A stretch of DNA of 64,000 bases from Paenibacillus camerounensis (GTDB taxonomy: Bacteria; Bacillota; Bacilli; Paenibacillales; Paenibacillaceae), in assembly GCF_000723885.1 (NCBI RefSeq), contig NZ_CCDG010000006.1, positions 1 through 64,000 of the forward strand, written 5' to 3'. The notes beneath the pieces are model-generated. The model saw only the letters and a program-made list of their open reading frames with translations. It was not told where the DNA came from and ran no database searches. This document shows, in pieces, positions 1 through 7,831 of this stretch (its first letter is position 1; each line of letters begins with the position of its first letter). The position numbers and the translations under genes were made by a program.

Positions 1-9
1 CTCCAATTA
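1..9 (-). rRNA. Extreme 5' end of a 16S rRNA gene, cut by the window edge
   Basis: Read on the minus strand, the window ends in AATTGGAG. This is the sequence that normally precedes AGTTTGATCCTGG at the start of Bacillales 16S rRNA. Only the first few nucleotides of the mature RNA would be inside the window; the rest lies to the left. The assignment depends on the upstream promoter and boxA-like leader, so it is an inference from context. Confidence 0.5.
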
Positions 10-353
10 GGTTTTTCCGGACGATCACTTCACCCGAATGACTCCGGGGAAATAACCTTCCGAAAACTATCGAAAAGAGCGATTGCTCATTTTGAAACAT
101 CTGACGAGAATTTGCATTCTCTATTTTGGATCTCACCGAAGCGATCTCCAGATACTCACTCGTTGTTCAGTTTTCAAAGATCAAGCTCGTTGTCGCTTGC
201 GATTATCTCGTCAGCAGCAACTCTTATACTATATCACAACCACTCGTTCGTTGCAAGCTCTTTTTTTATTTCTTTATTCGAGCTTAGCTTCGACGCTTTT
301 CAGCGTTTCGCGGCCAGAAATAGAATATACCATATATACAAGTGACAACGCAA
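10..353 (-). promoter_or_regulatory. rRNA operon promoters P1 and P2 and transcribed leader
   Basis: On the minus strand two sigma-A-like promoters stand in tandem. P1 is TTGCGT (348-353), an 18-bp spacer and TATATT (324-329). P2 is TTGCAA (251-256), a 17-bp spacer and TATAGT (228-233). Downstream of P2 lies GATCTTTGAAAACTGAACA (164-182), the boxA-type antitermination motif found in Bacillus and Paenibacillus rRNA leaders and spacers. The leader then runs into the 16S 5' end at the window edge. Two open frames on the plus strand here are chance and are not annotated. Confidence 0.75.
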
Positions 354-400
354 GTGTTATTTTCAAAAAAAGTTAATACACATATTTCGCTTCTATAGTC

Positions 401-842
401 ATATAGACCGCAATTACGTTTATAACCTCACGCAGAGACAATCTATCGCTTCTTTCCTTCTACTCGGTGCGCACTTATCCTGTTTCGTAGTTAATGGCAT
501 GGCATAATGAATGCAACGGGCCGAAATAACTGTACTTTCTGCAATTAGACCTGGCTCATTAGCTCCGCTGCAGGTTTTAACTGCACTCTATACATTTATA
601 TTTGTCAAAAACGCCTGAAACCGGATTTTTCAAGGAAAATAGATGTATAGAATACATTTATCTCCTTAAAATTACTAAATTACCCTGTTTTAATTGTACA
701 AAGTACACTTAAAACGGATTTGACTGTGAACCGACTGACTGAGGTTAGCGTTTGGGAGGGGATATCCATCCGCTGCCCAACGCTTTACCTAAGGCGGGCG
801 GGAACAGGAGCCCTTTTGTTAGTTTCTTAATGATGTTCTATA
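401..842. repeat. 442-bp non-coding dispersed repeat, copy A
   Basis: This segment aligns without net length change to 25151-25592, with only scattered substitutions. It holds no convincing reading frame. Internal structure includes a near-perfect 27-bp palindrome around GTACAAAGTAC (688-714) and a hairpin whose left arm is AGGTTAGCGTT (742-752); the right arm is imperfect in this copy. The ends show weak inverted similarity beginning TATAGA. A 9-bp direct repeat, TATAGTCAT, flanks this copy (394-402 and 841-849) and could be a target duplication, but copy B lacks one. The repeat sits just upstream of the rRNA promoters. The remaining bases up to 916 hold nothing recognisable. Confidence 0.85.
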
Positions 843-916
843 TAGTCATTAAATATTAATATCATTAAATTCAAAAATGGACTAGCCTGGGCTAATCCAT
901 TTCAATAGATTCCATT

Positions 917-1936
917 TCAGTTTATTTCAACTAACGCTTTGATCACCTTGGACTCCGGCTTCAGCCAGCTGTCGAAGCAGCAGATCATTCCCTCAAAACT
1001 CGTGCGGTGTGTTATATACCTGTCTACGTCAACGTAACCGGCCGAGATTGCCTTCAGCACAAAATCAAAATCCTCCATGGTAGCATTCCGGCTGCCCATT
1101 AAGCTCATCTCATGACTGTGGAAGTTGGGGTCATTAAAGGTAATCTCGCTTTTGACCAGACCGACATATACCAGTGATCCGCCGTGCGCGACCAACCCGA
1201 AAGCATTCATCATGGATTTGGCATTCCCTGTTGCATCGATGACAAAAGCGGCTTTGGGTTCTCCTGTAATAGCTGCAAGCTGCTCCTGCTGTGGCTGCAG
1301 GGCATTCACTGCATGCTTCACCTGTGCCCATTCCCGGCAAAAGTCCAGACGCTCTTCATTCACATCCATCGCGATGACTTCTGCTCCTGCATACCGGGCA
1401 AGTGCCATAACGCCAAGACCAATCGGGCCTGCCCCGATCACGAGAACTGTATCGCCGGCAGCCAGGCCCGAGCGCCGGATGGCATGTGCCCCAATTGCCA
1501 GCGGCTCCAGCATAGCGGCCTGGTCCAAAGTAAGTCCGTCCGTTTTAATTAAATGTCCCGCAGGAATCGATACCAGCTCACGCATGCCTCCATCAATATG
1601 GACACCAAACACCTTCATATTTTTGCAGCAGTTTGTTTTTCCGATAGCACAGGCTGAACACTCACCGCAGTGCATGTAGGGTACAATGCTAACCTGATCT
1701 CCTGCGTGCAGCCCTGCCTCATTCTCTCCCACCGCTTCGATAATACCGGCGAGTTCATGACCCAGGACCCTCGGATAGCTAAAATACGGCTGATTCCCCT
1801 GGTAGGCATGCAGGTCCGTTCCGCAGATTCCGATCCTCCGAATGCGAACGACAGCTTTTCCCTTTTCCGGTACAGGCTCCGTTAAATCTTCATACAAGAC
1901 AAATTTCCCGACTTCCTCGCAGACAATGCCCTTCAT
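917..1936 (-). CDS. Zinc-dependent alcohol dehydrogenase (MDR superfamily)
   Basis: 339 aa, a medium-chain NAD(P)-dependent polyol or alcohol dehydrogenase. The N-terminal GroES-like half shows the catalytic-zinc motifs GICGTDLH and GHELAG and a four-cysteine structural-zinc loop CGECSACAIGKTNCC. The Rossmann half has GAGPIGLG. The start is ATG at 1936 rather than an in-frame start at 1972, because this ATG overlaps the stop of the upstream aldo/keto reductase as TAATG, typical of translational coupling. It is the last gene of a three-gene minus-strand operon with an aldo/keto reductase and a lactonase-like amidohydrolase. This suggests oxidation of an acid such as a deoxy-sugar aldonate or L-galactonate. 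The exact substrate cannot be read from sequence. Confidence 0.85.
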   Translation of the reverse strand: MKGIVCEEVGKFVLYEDLTEPVPEKGKAVVRIRRIGICGTDLHAYQGNQPYFSYPRVLGHELAGIIEAVGENEAGLHAGDQVSIVPYMHCGECSACAIGKTNCCKNMKVFGVHIDGGMRELVSIPAGHLIKTDGLTLDQAAMLEPLAIGAHAIRRSGLAAGDTVLVIGAGPIGLGVMALARYAGAEVIAMDVNEERLDFCREWAQVKHAVNALQPQQEQLAAITGEPKAAFVIDATGNAKSMMNAFGLVAHGGSLVYVGLVKSEITFNDPNFHSHEMSLMGSRNATMEDFDFVLKAISAGYVDVDRYITHRTSFEGMICCFDSWLKPESKVIKALVEIN

Positions 1937-2901
1937 TATACAATACCGCCCCCTTTGTCCGGTTCCAGGCATTCATTGTATTCAGGACGGCCGCTAACCC
2001 ATGATTCATTGTGAACCGGCTTCAGTATATCCAGCACTTCCTGCAGCAGCTCGCTGTCCAACCTTTCTTCAGTCCAGGCGGCATTCTTGATAATATTCGC
2101 CGGTGTAGCTGTGCTTACCAGTGTAGTCGGGATCTGTTCATGGCTGGCAGAGTACTGTACAGCAAGCTTGGCGATATCTGCACCTCTCGCAGCACAATGC
2201 TCAGCGGCTTGTTTACAGACTGTTTTTAGCCTGCTTCCGGCAGGATGCCAATCTGCGGTCTCACGCGTACTCAGCAAACCCATGGACAGAGGGGAAGCAT
2301 TGACCAGCCCCGTCCCTTTTGTCTGAAGCAGTGGAAGTAATTTCAGCAGGGAAGTATCGTTAAGCGAATAATGGCAGTAGGATAAAATGGCATCTACATC
2401 GATCTGCGGAAGCAGCGTGTCAAACAACTGTAAAGGCAAGCCGCTGATCCCGCTAAAACGGATCTTACCCTGTTCCTTCAGCTTAATCATTGCCGGTACT
2501 GCTTCTTCCAGAATTACTTCAGCCGGCACAAATTCAATATCATGCAGAAATAGAATATCCAGGTAGTCCGTATGCAGCCGCCCAAGGCTCTCTTCCACAC
2601 TGCTGAAGATACGTTTGGCTGAAAAATCAAAGCTCGCTTCGCCGTAACGCCCGGCTTTGGAGGACAACAGGAATTGGTCACGCTGCAGCTCCTGAATCGC
2701 CTTTCCAAGTACCGTCTCTGCTTTGGTGAGACCGTAATAGGGTGAAACATCAATGTAGTTAATGCCTGCATCAATGGCTGCATGTACCGTCCTGATACTC
2801 TGGCTGTCTTCCGTCTCACGAAACACAGAGCCCAGCGAAGAAGCGCCAAAGCTTAGGACCGACACATCCAGCCCGGTTTTTCCTAATCTGCGATATTTCA
2901 T
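1936..2901 (-). CDS. Aldo/keto reductase, candidate sugar dehydrogenase
   Basis: 321 aa, an (alpha/beta)8 NADP(H) oxidoreductase. The family tetrad is visible as Asp and Tyr in YIDVSPYYG, Lys in LSSKAG and His in LFLHDIE. ATG at 2901 is preferred over 2916 because GGGGGA stands seven bases before it. It is the middle gene of the operon, 24 bp after the amidohydrolase and overlapping the alcohol dehydrogenase by one base. Aldo/keto reductases of this type next to fuconolactonase-like hydrolases act as L-fucose (or galactose) 1-dehydrogenases in non-phosphorylative sugar breakdown. That role is inferred from the neighbourhood. Confidence 0.83.
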   Translation of the reverse strand: MKYRRLGKTGLDVSVLSFGASSLGSVFRETEDSQSIRTVHAAIDAGINYIDVSPYYGLTKAETVLGKAIQELQRDQFLLSSKAGRYGEASFDFSAKRIFSSVEESLGRLHTDYLDILFLHDIEFVPAEVILEEAVPAMIKLKEQGKIRFSGISGLPLQLFDTLLPQIDVDAILSYCHYSLNDTSLLKLLPLLQTKGTGLVNASPLSMGLLSTRETADWHPAGSRLKTVCKQAAEHCAARGADIAKLAVQYSASHEQIPTTLVSTATPANIIKNAAWTEERLDSELLQEVLDILKPVHNESWVSGRPEYNECLEPDKGGGIV

Positions 2902-2925
2902 TACAAGTTCCCCCATTCAGCACAT

Positions 2926-3756
2926 TCATAGTTTGTAAAACGCTTTCGCATTATCACCCAGCAAACACCCCCGCTCATACTCCCCCCAGGCTTCAGGCAG
3001 TGAGCTGATAAGAATATCCATAACCTCTGAATAATCTGCGGCCAAAAGACATACAGGCCAGTCACTGCCGAACATCACCCGCTGCGGGCCGAAGAGTTCA
3101 ATAACTGTGCGTATATATGGAAGAAAATCTTCTTTTCTCCACCGGTGATGTTCACCCTCTGTGACCATTCCTGATAATTTACAGTAGATTTGGGGGTAGC
3201 GGGCGAACGCTGTCATGTATTGTTTCCAGGATTCCATGTCCTTGTTCCTGATTGGAGGTTTCGCCATATGATTGATAACGCCGCGCAGATTCGGAACTTG
3301 TTCAAGGAGCTGTAATACAGCAGCCATCTGATCAGAAACCAGCAGCAAATCTACGGGCACCCCCTCTTCTGCATATCCGCGGAGCGCTTCCACAAACCCG
3401 GGCTCTAATATCCGGTAAGCATCCGGCATGTCTTGAATCATAATCCGGAATCCCTTGAATTTCGGATGCTGCCTGAACTTCTCATAGATCCGGCGGTGGT
3501 CCGGGTCGAAAAGATCCAGCCAGCCTACCACTCCAAGCACAGATGGCGATTGCTCAGCGATAGACAATATGAAATCAGTCTCCTCAACCGTCGGGGCAGC
3601 CTGAACAATAATACTCCCGTCAAGGCTCTGTGTTTGAAGCAGCGGCTCCAGATCAACCGGCATGAAATCCCGGTACAGGACCGGCAGCTCCGGCGTGATC
3701 CAGCCATAATCTCCCCGTGTAATTCTCCAGTAGTGCTGATGAGCGTCAATACGCAT
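2926..3756 (-). CDS. Amidohydrolase family 2 protein, L-fuconolactonase-like
   Basis: 276 aa, a TIM-barrel metal hydrolase of the COG3618 type. It opens with MRIDAHQHYW, carrying the HxH metal-binding pair, has INHMAKP in the middle and ends the barrel with FGSDWPV, whose Asp is the usual catalytic or metal ligand. These are the hallmarks of sugar-acid lactonases such as L-fucono-1,5-lactonase and L-rhamnono-lactonase. AGAGGG stands 9 bp before the ATG. As first gene of the operon it would hydrolyse the lactone made by the following aldo/keto reductase. No dehydratase or aldolase gene follows, so the pathway would have to be completed elsewhere. The divergent AraC gene 166 bp away is the likely regulator. 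Confidence 0.85.
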   Translation of the reverse strand: MRIDAHQHYWRITRGDYGWITPELPVLYRDFMPVDLEPLLQTQSLDGSIIVQAAPTVEETDFILSIAEQSPSVLGVVGWLDLFDPDHRRIYEKFRQHPKFKGFRIMIQDMPDAYRILEPGFVEALRGYAEEGVPVDLLLVSDQMAAVLQLLEQVPNLRGVINHMAKPPIRNKDMESWKQYMTAFARYPQIYCKLSGMVTEGEHHRWRKEDFLPYIRTVIELFGPQRVMFGSDWPVCLLAADYSEVMDILISSLPEAWGEYERGCLLGDNAKAFYKL

Positions 3757-3922
3757 CCTGCTGCACCCTCTTTTACATTCATAGTGTAATGCTTAATGCT
3801 CCTCTTCCATGAACATTGTATACTAAGAGAATCAAGTATTTAATGTCTTAAACATGCATTTTTATAACTTATTTTGATATCCGTTCTTTACATTACACTA
3901 TCCTTAAAAAGGAATGGTCTGA

Positions 3923-4795
3923 GTGAAGCCTATCCGCAAACCCTTCTTTGGTGATCCTCTATTCCCGCTGGAGCTTGCCTACAAAACGGTAAAAAGACAA
4001 ATGAATGAGCTCCCGGATCATCTGCATGACCGGTATGAGCTAGTCTATATTCATCAGGGTCAAGGTGTTTTCTTTATCGATAATGCCTGGTTTGAAAAAA
4101 AACAGGGTGATCTGTTCATCATTCCGGGTAACACGATTCACCACTCCCTGCCGCACAACGAAGACCCCATTGTATCTTCAGCGCTCTACTTCGCTCCTAC
4201 ACTGCTTGCAATGGAGCCGATCGACGATTCGTACAACAGCTTGTTATGCTTTGATTTTGCCAGACAAAAAGGAATCTACCGCATCGAGCTGCCCGAACCG
4301 TTAAAAGCGGCCACCGGTACGGCGCTCGATCAGCTCCATCAGGAACTGGAGGAACAGCAATTAGGCTATCATGAAGCAGCCAAGCTTATTGCCTGCCAGC
4401 TCCTACTGAAGATTAACCGGTATGTGCAATCTGTCCGCAGACGCAATGCCCCCCTTGAACCTGGTGTCGGCCCCTTTTGGATGAAGCAGGTACTGCGTGA
4501 TATCGACGAGTATCCGGAACGTGAAGCCTCCCTTGCCCGGCTCGCGGAAAAAGCCAACGTATCTGCTCCCCATTTCTCACGGGTCTTCCGGCAGCTCACA
4601 ACTATGAATGTCACCCAATACGTAAACGCCAAACGGATTATCCGCGCCAAGGAGCTCCTGATCCGCTCGGATCAGAAGATTGCCGATATATCGGAACAAT
4701 GCGGATACGAAACACCGACTCATTTTTACAGGATGTTCAAAGCTTTAACCGGGGTAACGCCGCATAAATACAGACAGAGCCAGTCCAATCCATAA
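3923..4795 (+). CDS. AraC family regulator with cupin sensor domain
   Basis: 290 aa. The first ~130 residues form a cupin-like sugar-binding domain (YELVYIHQGQG, DLFIIPGNTIHH). The last ~100 form a double helix-turn-helix AraC domain with the usual ADISEQCGYETPTHFYRMFK signature. The start is GTG at 3923 with AAAAAGGA ten bases upstream. It is transcribed divergently from the sugar-oxidation operon, so it very probably activates that operon in response to its sugar. It is followed by a clear terminator, so it is a single-gene unit. Confidence 0.88.
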   Translation: MKPIRKPFFGDPLFPLELAYKTVKRQMNELPDHLHDRYELVYIHQGQGVFFIDNAWFEKKQGDLFIIPGNTIHHSLPHNEDPIVSSALYFAPTLLAMEPIDDSYNSLLCFDFARQKGIYRIELPEPLKAATGTALDQLHQELEEQQLGYHEAAKLIACQLLLKINRYVQSVRRRNAPLEPGVGPFWMKQVLRDIDEYPEREASLARLAEKANVSAPHFSRVFRQLTTMNVTQYVNAKRIIRAKELLIRSDQKIADISEQCGYETPTHFYRMFKALTGVTPHKYRQSQSNP

Positions 4796-4798
4796 AAG

Positions 4799-4847
4799 AA
4801 GCCTGAGGAGTATTCAGTGACTAAGTCGCTGCTCCCAGGCTTTTTTT
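4799..4847 (+). terminator. Rho-independent terminator of the araC-like gene
   Basis: AAGCCTG-A-GGAG pairs with CTCC-C-AGGCTT and is followed by seven T residues. It begins directly after the AraC stop codon. Confidence 0.85.
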
Positions 4848-4953
4848 GCAGTATCCATCTATAGCTTCAGAATTTCTTCAGAATTCTCCCCGTAATTTCT
4901 TCAGTTCTTTTCATTAAGATGACTGCATCAGCAAAGAAATGGGGGAATACTGA

Positions 4954-5505
4954 ATGAATCAGCATTTATTGTTTTTACAGAGGTTCATGAAAAGTCCGAA
5001 GAATGTGGGAAGTGTGGCACCAAGCTCACGCTTTTTGGCGAAAAAGATGGTTAACCAGGTAGACTGGGATGAGGTAAAGGCCGCTGCAGAGCTTGGATCG
5101 GGAACAGGTCCTATCACCCGTTACATTCAATCCAATGTGAACCCGAATGCAAATGTCTTTTTATTCGAAACGGATCCTGTGATGAGGAAAAAACTGCGTA
5201 TGCATTATCCCCGGTTTACTTGTCACGCTAATGCAACCCGGTTAGTGCATACCATTCATCAAAAAAACATCATCCATCTGGATTGTATATTCAGCGGGCT
5301 GCCCTTCTTTAATTTTGAACGTGAACTTAGGGATACTTTAGTGGATCAAATTGTCCATGCCCTCAAGCCCGGCGGGATGTTTATTGCCTTCCAGTACTCC
5401 CTTCAGATGAAAAAGCAGCTCTCTGAACATTTTATAATAGAAGATATTAAATATGTACCCTTGAATATGCCTCCTGCATTTGTGTACGTCTGCCGGAAAA
5501 AGTAA
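4954..5505 (+). CDS. Class I SAM-dependent methyltransferase, phospholipid N-methyltransferase-like
   Basis: 183 aa. The N terminus FMKSPKNVGSVAPSS and motif I AAELGSGTGPIT (about residues 45-56) are typical of the COG3963 group, which is related to PmtA phospholipid N-methyltransferases and the KsgA fold. The acidic motif-II residue appears in LFETDP. Substrate in Firmicutes is not settled, but membrane lipid modification is the usual suggestion. GGGGGAA precedes the ATG. The two-component system follows 52 bp downstream on the same strand, so the three genes may be one unit with a membrane theme. Confidence 0.75.
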   Translation: MNQHLLFLQRFMKSPKNVGSVAPSSRFLAKKMVNQVDWDEVKAAAELGSGTGPITRYIQSNVNPNANVFLFETDPVMRKKLRMHYPRFTCHANATRLVHTIHQKNIIHLDCIFSGLPFFNFERELRDTLVDQIVHALKPGGMFIAFQYSLQMKKQLSEHFIIEDIKYVPLNMPPAFVYVCRKK

Positions 5506-5557
5506 CCGGACTGCTGTATAATAAGCACCAACTTCAATAGAGAGAGGGCAACTGCAG

Positions 5558-6238
5558 ATGAATACCATCCTTGTTGTTGATGACGAATCCGAGATAAGGG
5601 ATATCATACATGTCTATTTAAGAAATGAAGGGTACCTTGTCATTGAAGCGGCTAACGGCGAGGAAGCCTTACAAGTCATCCAAGCTTCACCTGTTGGGCT
5701 GGTAATCCTTGATGTGATGATGCCCCGGATGGACGGAATTACAGCCTGCCTGAAAATCAGGGAAATCTCCGACACGCCAATCATCATGTTATCCGCTAAA
5801 GAAGAGGATATCGATAAAATCACCGGACTTACAACCGGAGCGGATGATTATATGACCAAGCCCTTCAACCCGCTGGAATTACTCGCCCGTGTAAAGGCCC
5901 AAATGCGGAGGCAGACGTTACTCGGAAAAGCCGGAAACCCTTCACTTATTCTAATTAAAGATCTTGCCATTGACAAAAGTAAGCACTCAGCAAAGCTAAA
6001 GGGAAATGACGTTGTGCTAACGCCCCTGGAGTTCGCCATTCTGGTACTGCTGGCTAGTCATCCGGGACAGGTCTTTAGCTCCGAGCATATCTATAACAAG
6101 GTCTGGAAAGAACCCTTTGGTTACTCCGATAACACGGTGATGGTTCATATCCGCAACTTACGTGAGAAACTGGAAGATAATCCACGCAGTCCTCAGTATA
6201 TTAAAACCGTTTGGGGAGTTGGCTATAAAATTGAATAA
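5558..6238 (+). CDS. OmpR/PhoB-type response regulator, VanR-like
   Basis: 226 aa. The receiver domain opens ILVVDDESEIRDI, with the acidic pocket, has the phospho-acceptor Asp in LVILDVMMPRMDG and the conserved Lys in DDYMTKPFNP. The C-terminal winged helix ends KTVWGVGYKIE, as OmpR-family regulators do. AGAGGG lies upstream of the ATG. It overlaps the sensor kinase gene, which is read from a start inside its last codons. Overall character is that of VanR and related envelope-stress regulators. Confidence 0.92.
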   Translation: MNTILVVDDESEIRDIIHVYLRNEGYLVIEAANGEEALQVIQASPVGLVILDVMMPRMDGITACLKIREISDTPIIMLSAKEEDIDKITGLTTGADDYMTKPFNPLELLARVKAQMRRQTLLGKAGNPSLILIKDLAIDKSKHSAKLKGNDVVLTPLEFAILVLLASHPGQVFSSEHIYNKVWKEPFGYSDNTVMVHIRNLREKLEDNPRSPQYIKTVWGVGYKIE

Positions 6239-7331
6239 ACCTGTACTGCACGCTAAAAGAAAACAAAAGATTCAGCTCAACATTCTGCTCAGCATGCTGC
6301 TTAGTCTAATTCTTGCTGTAACGATGAATAATGTGCTGATTTACTTCGTGTTTCAGGTAGGGACAGGCATGGAATGGCTGGAAAAGGTATTCCCCTATTT
6401 TATTACGCCCTTTTTCATAATCGTATTTATTCTAACTTTCCTTATATCTACACGCCGTATCGTCAAGGACCTTATGACACTGGAACGCGGCCTCCAAACC
6501 ATTACCGGGGGAGACCTGAGCTACCGTGTTCCTGTACAGCGGCAAGATGAGCTTGGGCGGGTAGCCTTTAATATCAATCAGATGACGGAACGCCTGGAGC
6601 AGCAAATCGCAAAAGAACGGGAAGCTGAGCTATCAAAGATGGAATTGATTACCGGTATCTCGCATGACCTGCGTACCCCGCTGACCAGTATCATCGGATA
6701 TATTGAACTGCTGAGATCCAATTCATTTCAGGATCAGGAAGAATATGACCGCTTTGTGCAAAACACCTACAGTAAAGCTACGCACCTGAAAAAGCTACTT
6801 GATGATCTTTTTGAATATACCAGGCTTAGCTCGATTGATACTCATCTAGAGACGCACCGGATTGATCTCTGCCAGCTCCTGAACCAGTTGCTGTTTGAAT
6901 TTGAACCGATCGCTTACGACAACGAGCTTCATATCATTAAAGAAATCGGCAGCTTGCCGGTGTATTCAGCCGTAGACAGTGATAAAATCGCCAGAGCCAT
7001 TGATAATCTGCTGATGAATGCTCTGAAATACTCCTTCAGGCCGGGGGCAATCCGTATTAACATGCTGACAGATCATAAGCAGGTTACAATCGGGGTCGAA
7101 AACCGCGGAAAGCCTCTAACAAGGGAGCAGCAGGATAAACTGTTCGAACGCTTCTATAAGGTTGACCACTCCCGAAGCAGTGAAGGTATCCAGACCGGAG
7201 CCGGCCTGGGCCTTTCCATTGCCAGAAATATCGCTGAGCTGCATGGGGGTTCACTTACACTTCATCATGTAAACGACTTATTTACCTTTCAACTAAGACT
7301 GCCTATAGAAGCCGGAAAATATAATGCATAG
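6231..7331 (+). CDS. Sensor histidine kinase, VanS-like
   Basis: About 366 aa. Two membrane helices occupy the first ~80 residues with a very short outside loop, then a HAMP linker. The H-box is SHDLRTPLTSIIGYIELL, the N-box DNLLMNALKYS and the G-box GAGLGLSIARNIAELHGG. The start is uncertain. No ATG fits, since the ATG at 6162 lies deep inside the regulator gene. TTG at 6231 follows GGGGAG by 12 bases and overlaps the regulator stop by eight bases, so it is chosen here. It is the partner of the preceding regulator. The short sensor loop suggests intramembrane sensing of envelope damage. Confidence 0.85.
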   Translation: MNKPVLHAKRKQKIQLNILLSMLLSLILAVTMNNVLIYFVFQVGTGMEWLEKVFPYFITPFFIIVFILTFLISTRRIVKDLMTLERGLQTITGGDLSYRVPVQRQDELGRVAFNINQMTERLEQQIAKEREAELSKMELITGISHDLRTPLTSIIGYIELLRSNSFQDQEEYDRFVQNTYSKATHLKKLLDDLFEYTRLSSIDTHLETHRIDLCQLLNQLLFEFEPIAYDNELHIIKEIGSLPVYSAVDSDKIARAIDNLLMNALKYSFRPGAIRINMLTDHKQVTIGVENRGKPLTREQQDKLFERFYKVDHSRSSEGIQTGAGLGLSIARNIAELHGGSLTLHHVNDLFTFQLRLPIEAGKYNA

Positions 7332-7340
7332 TATTCACTG

Positions 7341-7793
7341 TCAGTCCGTATGCTGCAGCCCCGAAAAATGATCTGCGATATGCATCGCAAAATATTGATC
7401 ATATTGCTCCTTGCTCAGTTCTCCAAAAAGCAAATGGGGCTGCAAGGGTCCATGAAAGGCCTGAAATGCTTCAATTGTCCTTAGCAGAAGATCCATCCCC
7501 TCTCTGGCTGTACCCTGTAGCTCAGGCTTGGGAGCGCCTGGAACATGAGCGGTAAGGCTATGCTTCATGTATCCCTGCTTCAGGAATTTCCGGATGGCAA
7601 CACGGCCGATTGTATTCCTTATCGCCTTTGGCTTCATTTGCGGATAACCGGTCATTGAATATTCAATGGTCTGGGCGCAATGGGCCAGAATTTCATAGAC
7701 AGGCCATTCTTTCATCGGGACGATATCCTGCCCGGACATTTTGGACAGCTCTTCTCTCACTTCATCTAATGAAGCAAACGTAACGTTATTCAT
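7341..7793 (-). CDS. DUF1569-type protein (DinB/YfiT-like fold)
   Basis: 150 aa. The opening MNNVTFASLDEVREEL, the WPVYEILAHCAQTIEYSMTGYP segment and the C-terminal HIADHFSGL pattern match the DUF1569 family, a relative of the DinB four-helix metal-binding superfamily. The two His-bearing helices are the likely metal site. Biochemical role is unknown. It converges on the kinase gene with a gap of nine bases and stands alone on its strand. Confidence 0.7.
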   Translation of the reverse strand: MNNVTFASLDEVREELSKMSGQDIVPMKEWPVYEILAHCAQTIEYSMTGYPQMKPKAIRNTIGRVAIRKFLKQGYMKHSLTAHVPGAPKPELQGTAREGMDLLLRTIEAFQAFHGPLQPHLLFGELSKEQYDQYFAMHIADHFSGLQHTD

Positions 7794-7831
7794 AGTACCT
7801 CTCCTCCTCGCCTGCTACCCTGCAAGAGGCA

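Noticed and set aside
83..376. Open frames of 77 and 97 codons on the plus strand
   Set aside because: They lie antisense to the rRNA promoters and leader, have no ribosome binding site and no recognisable composition.
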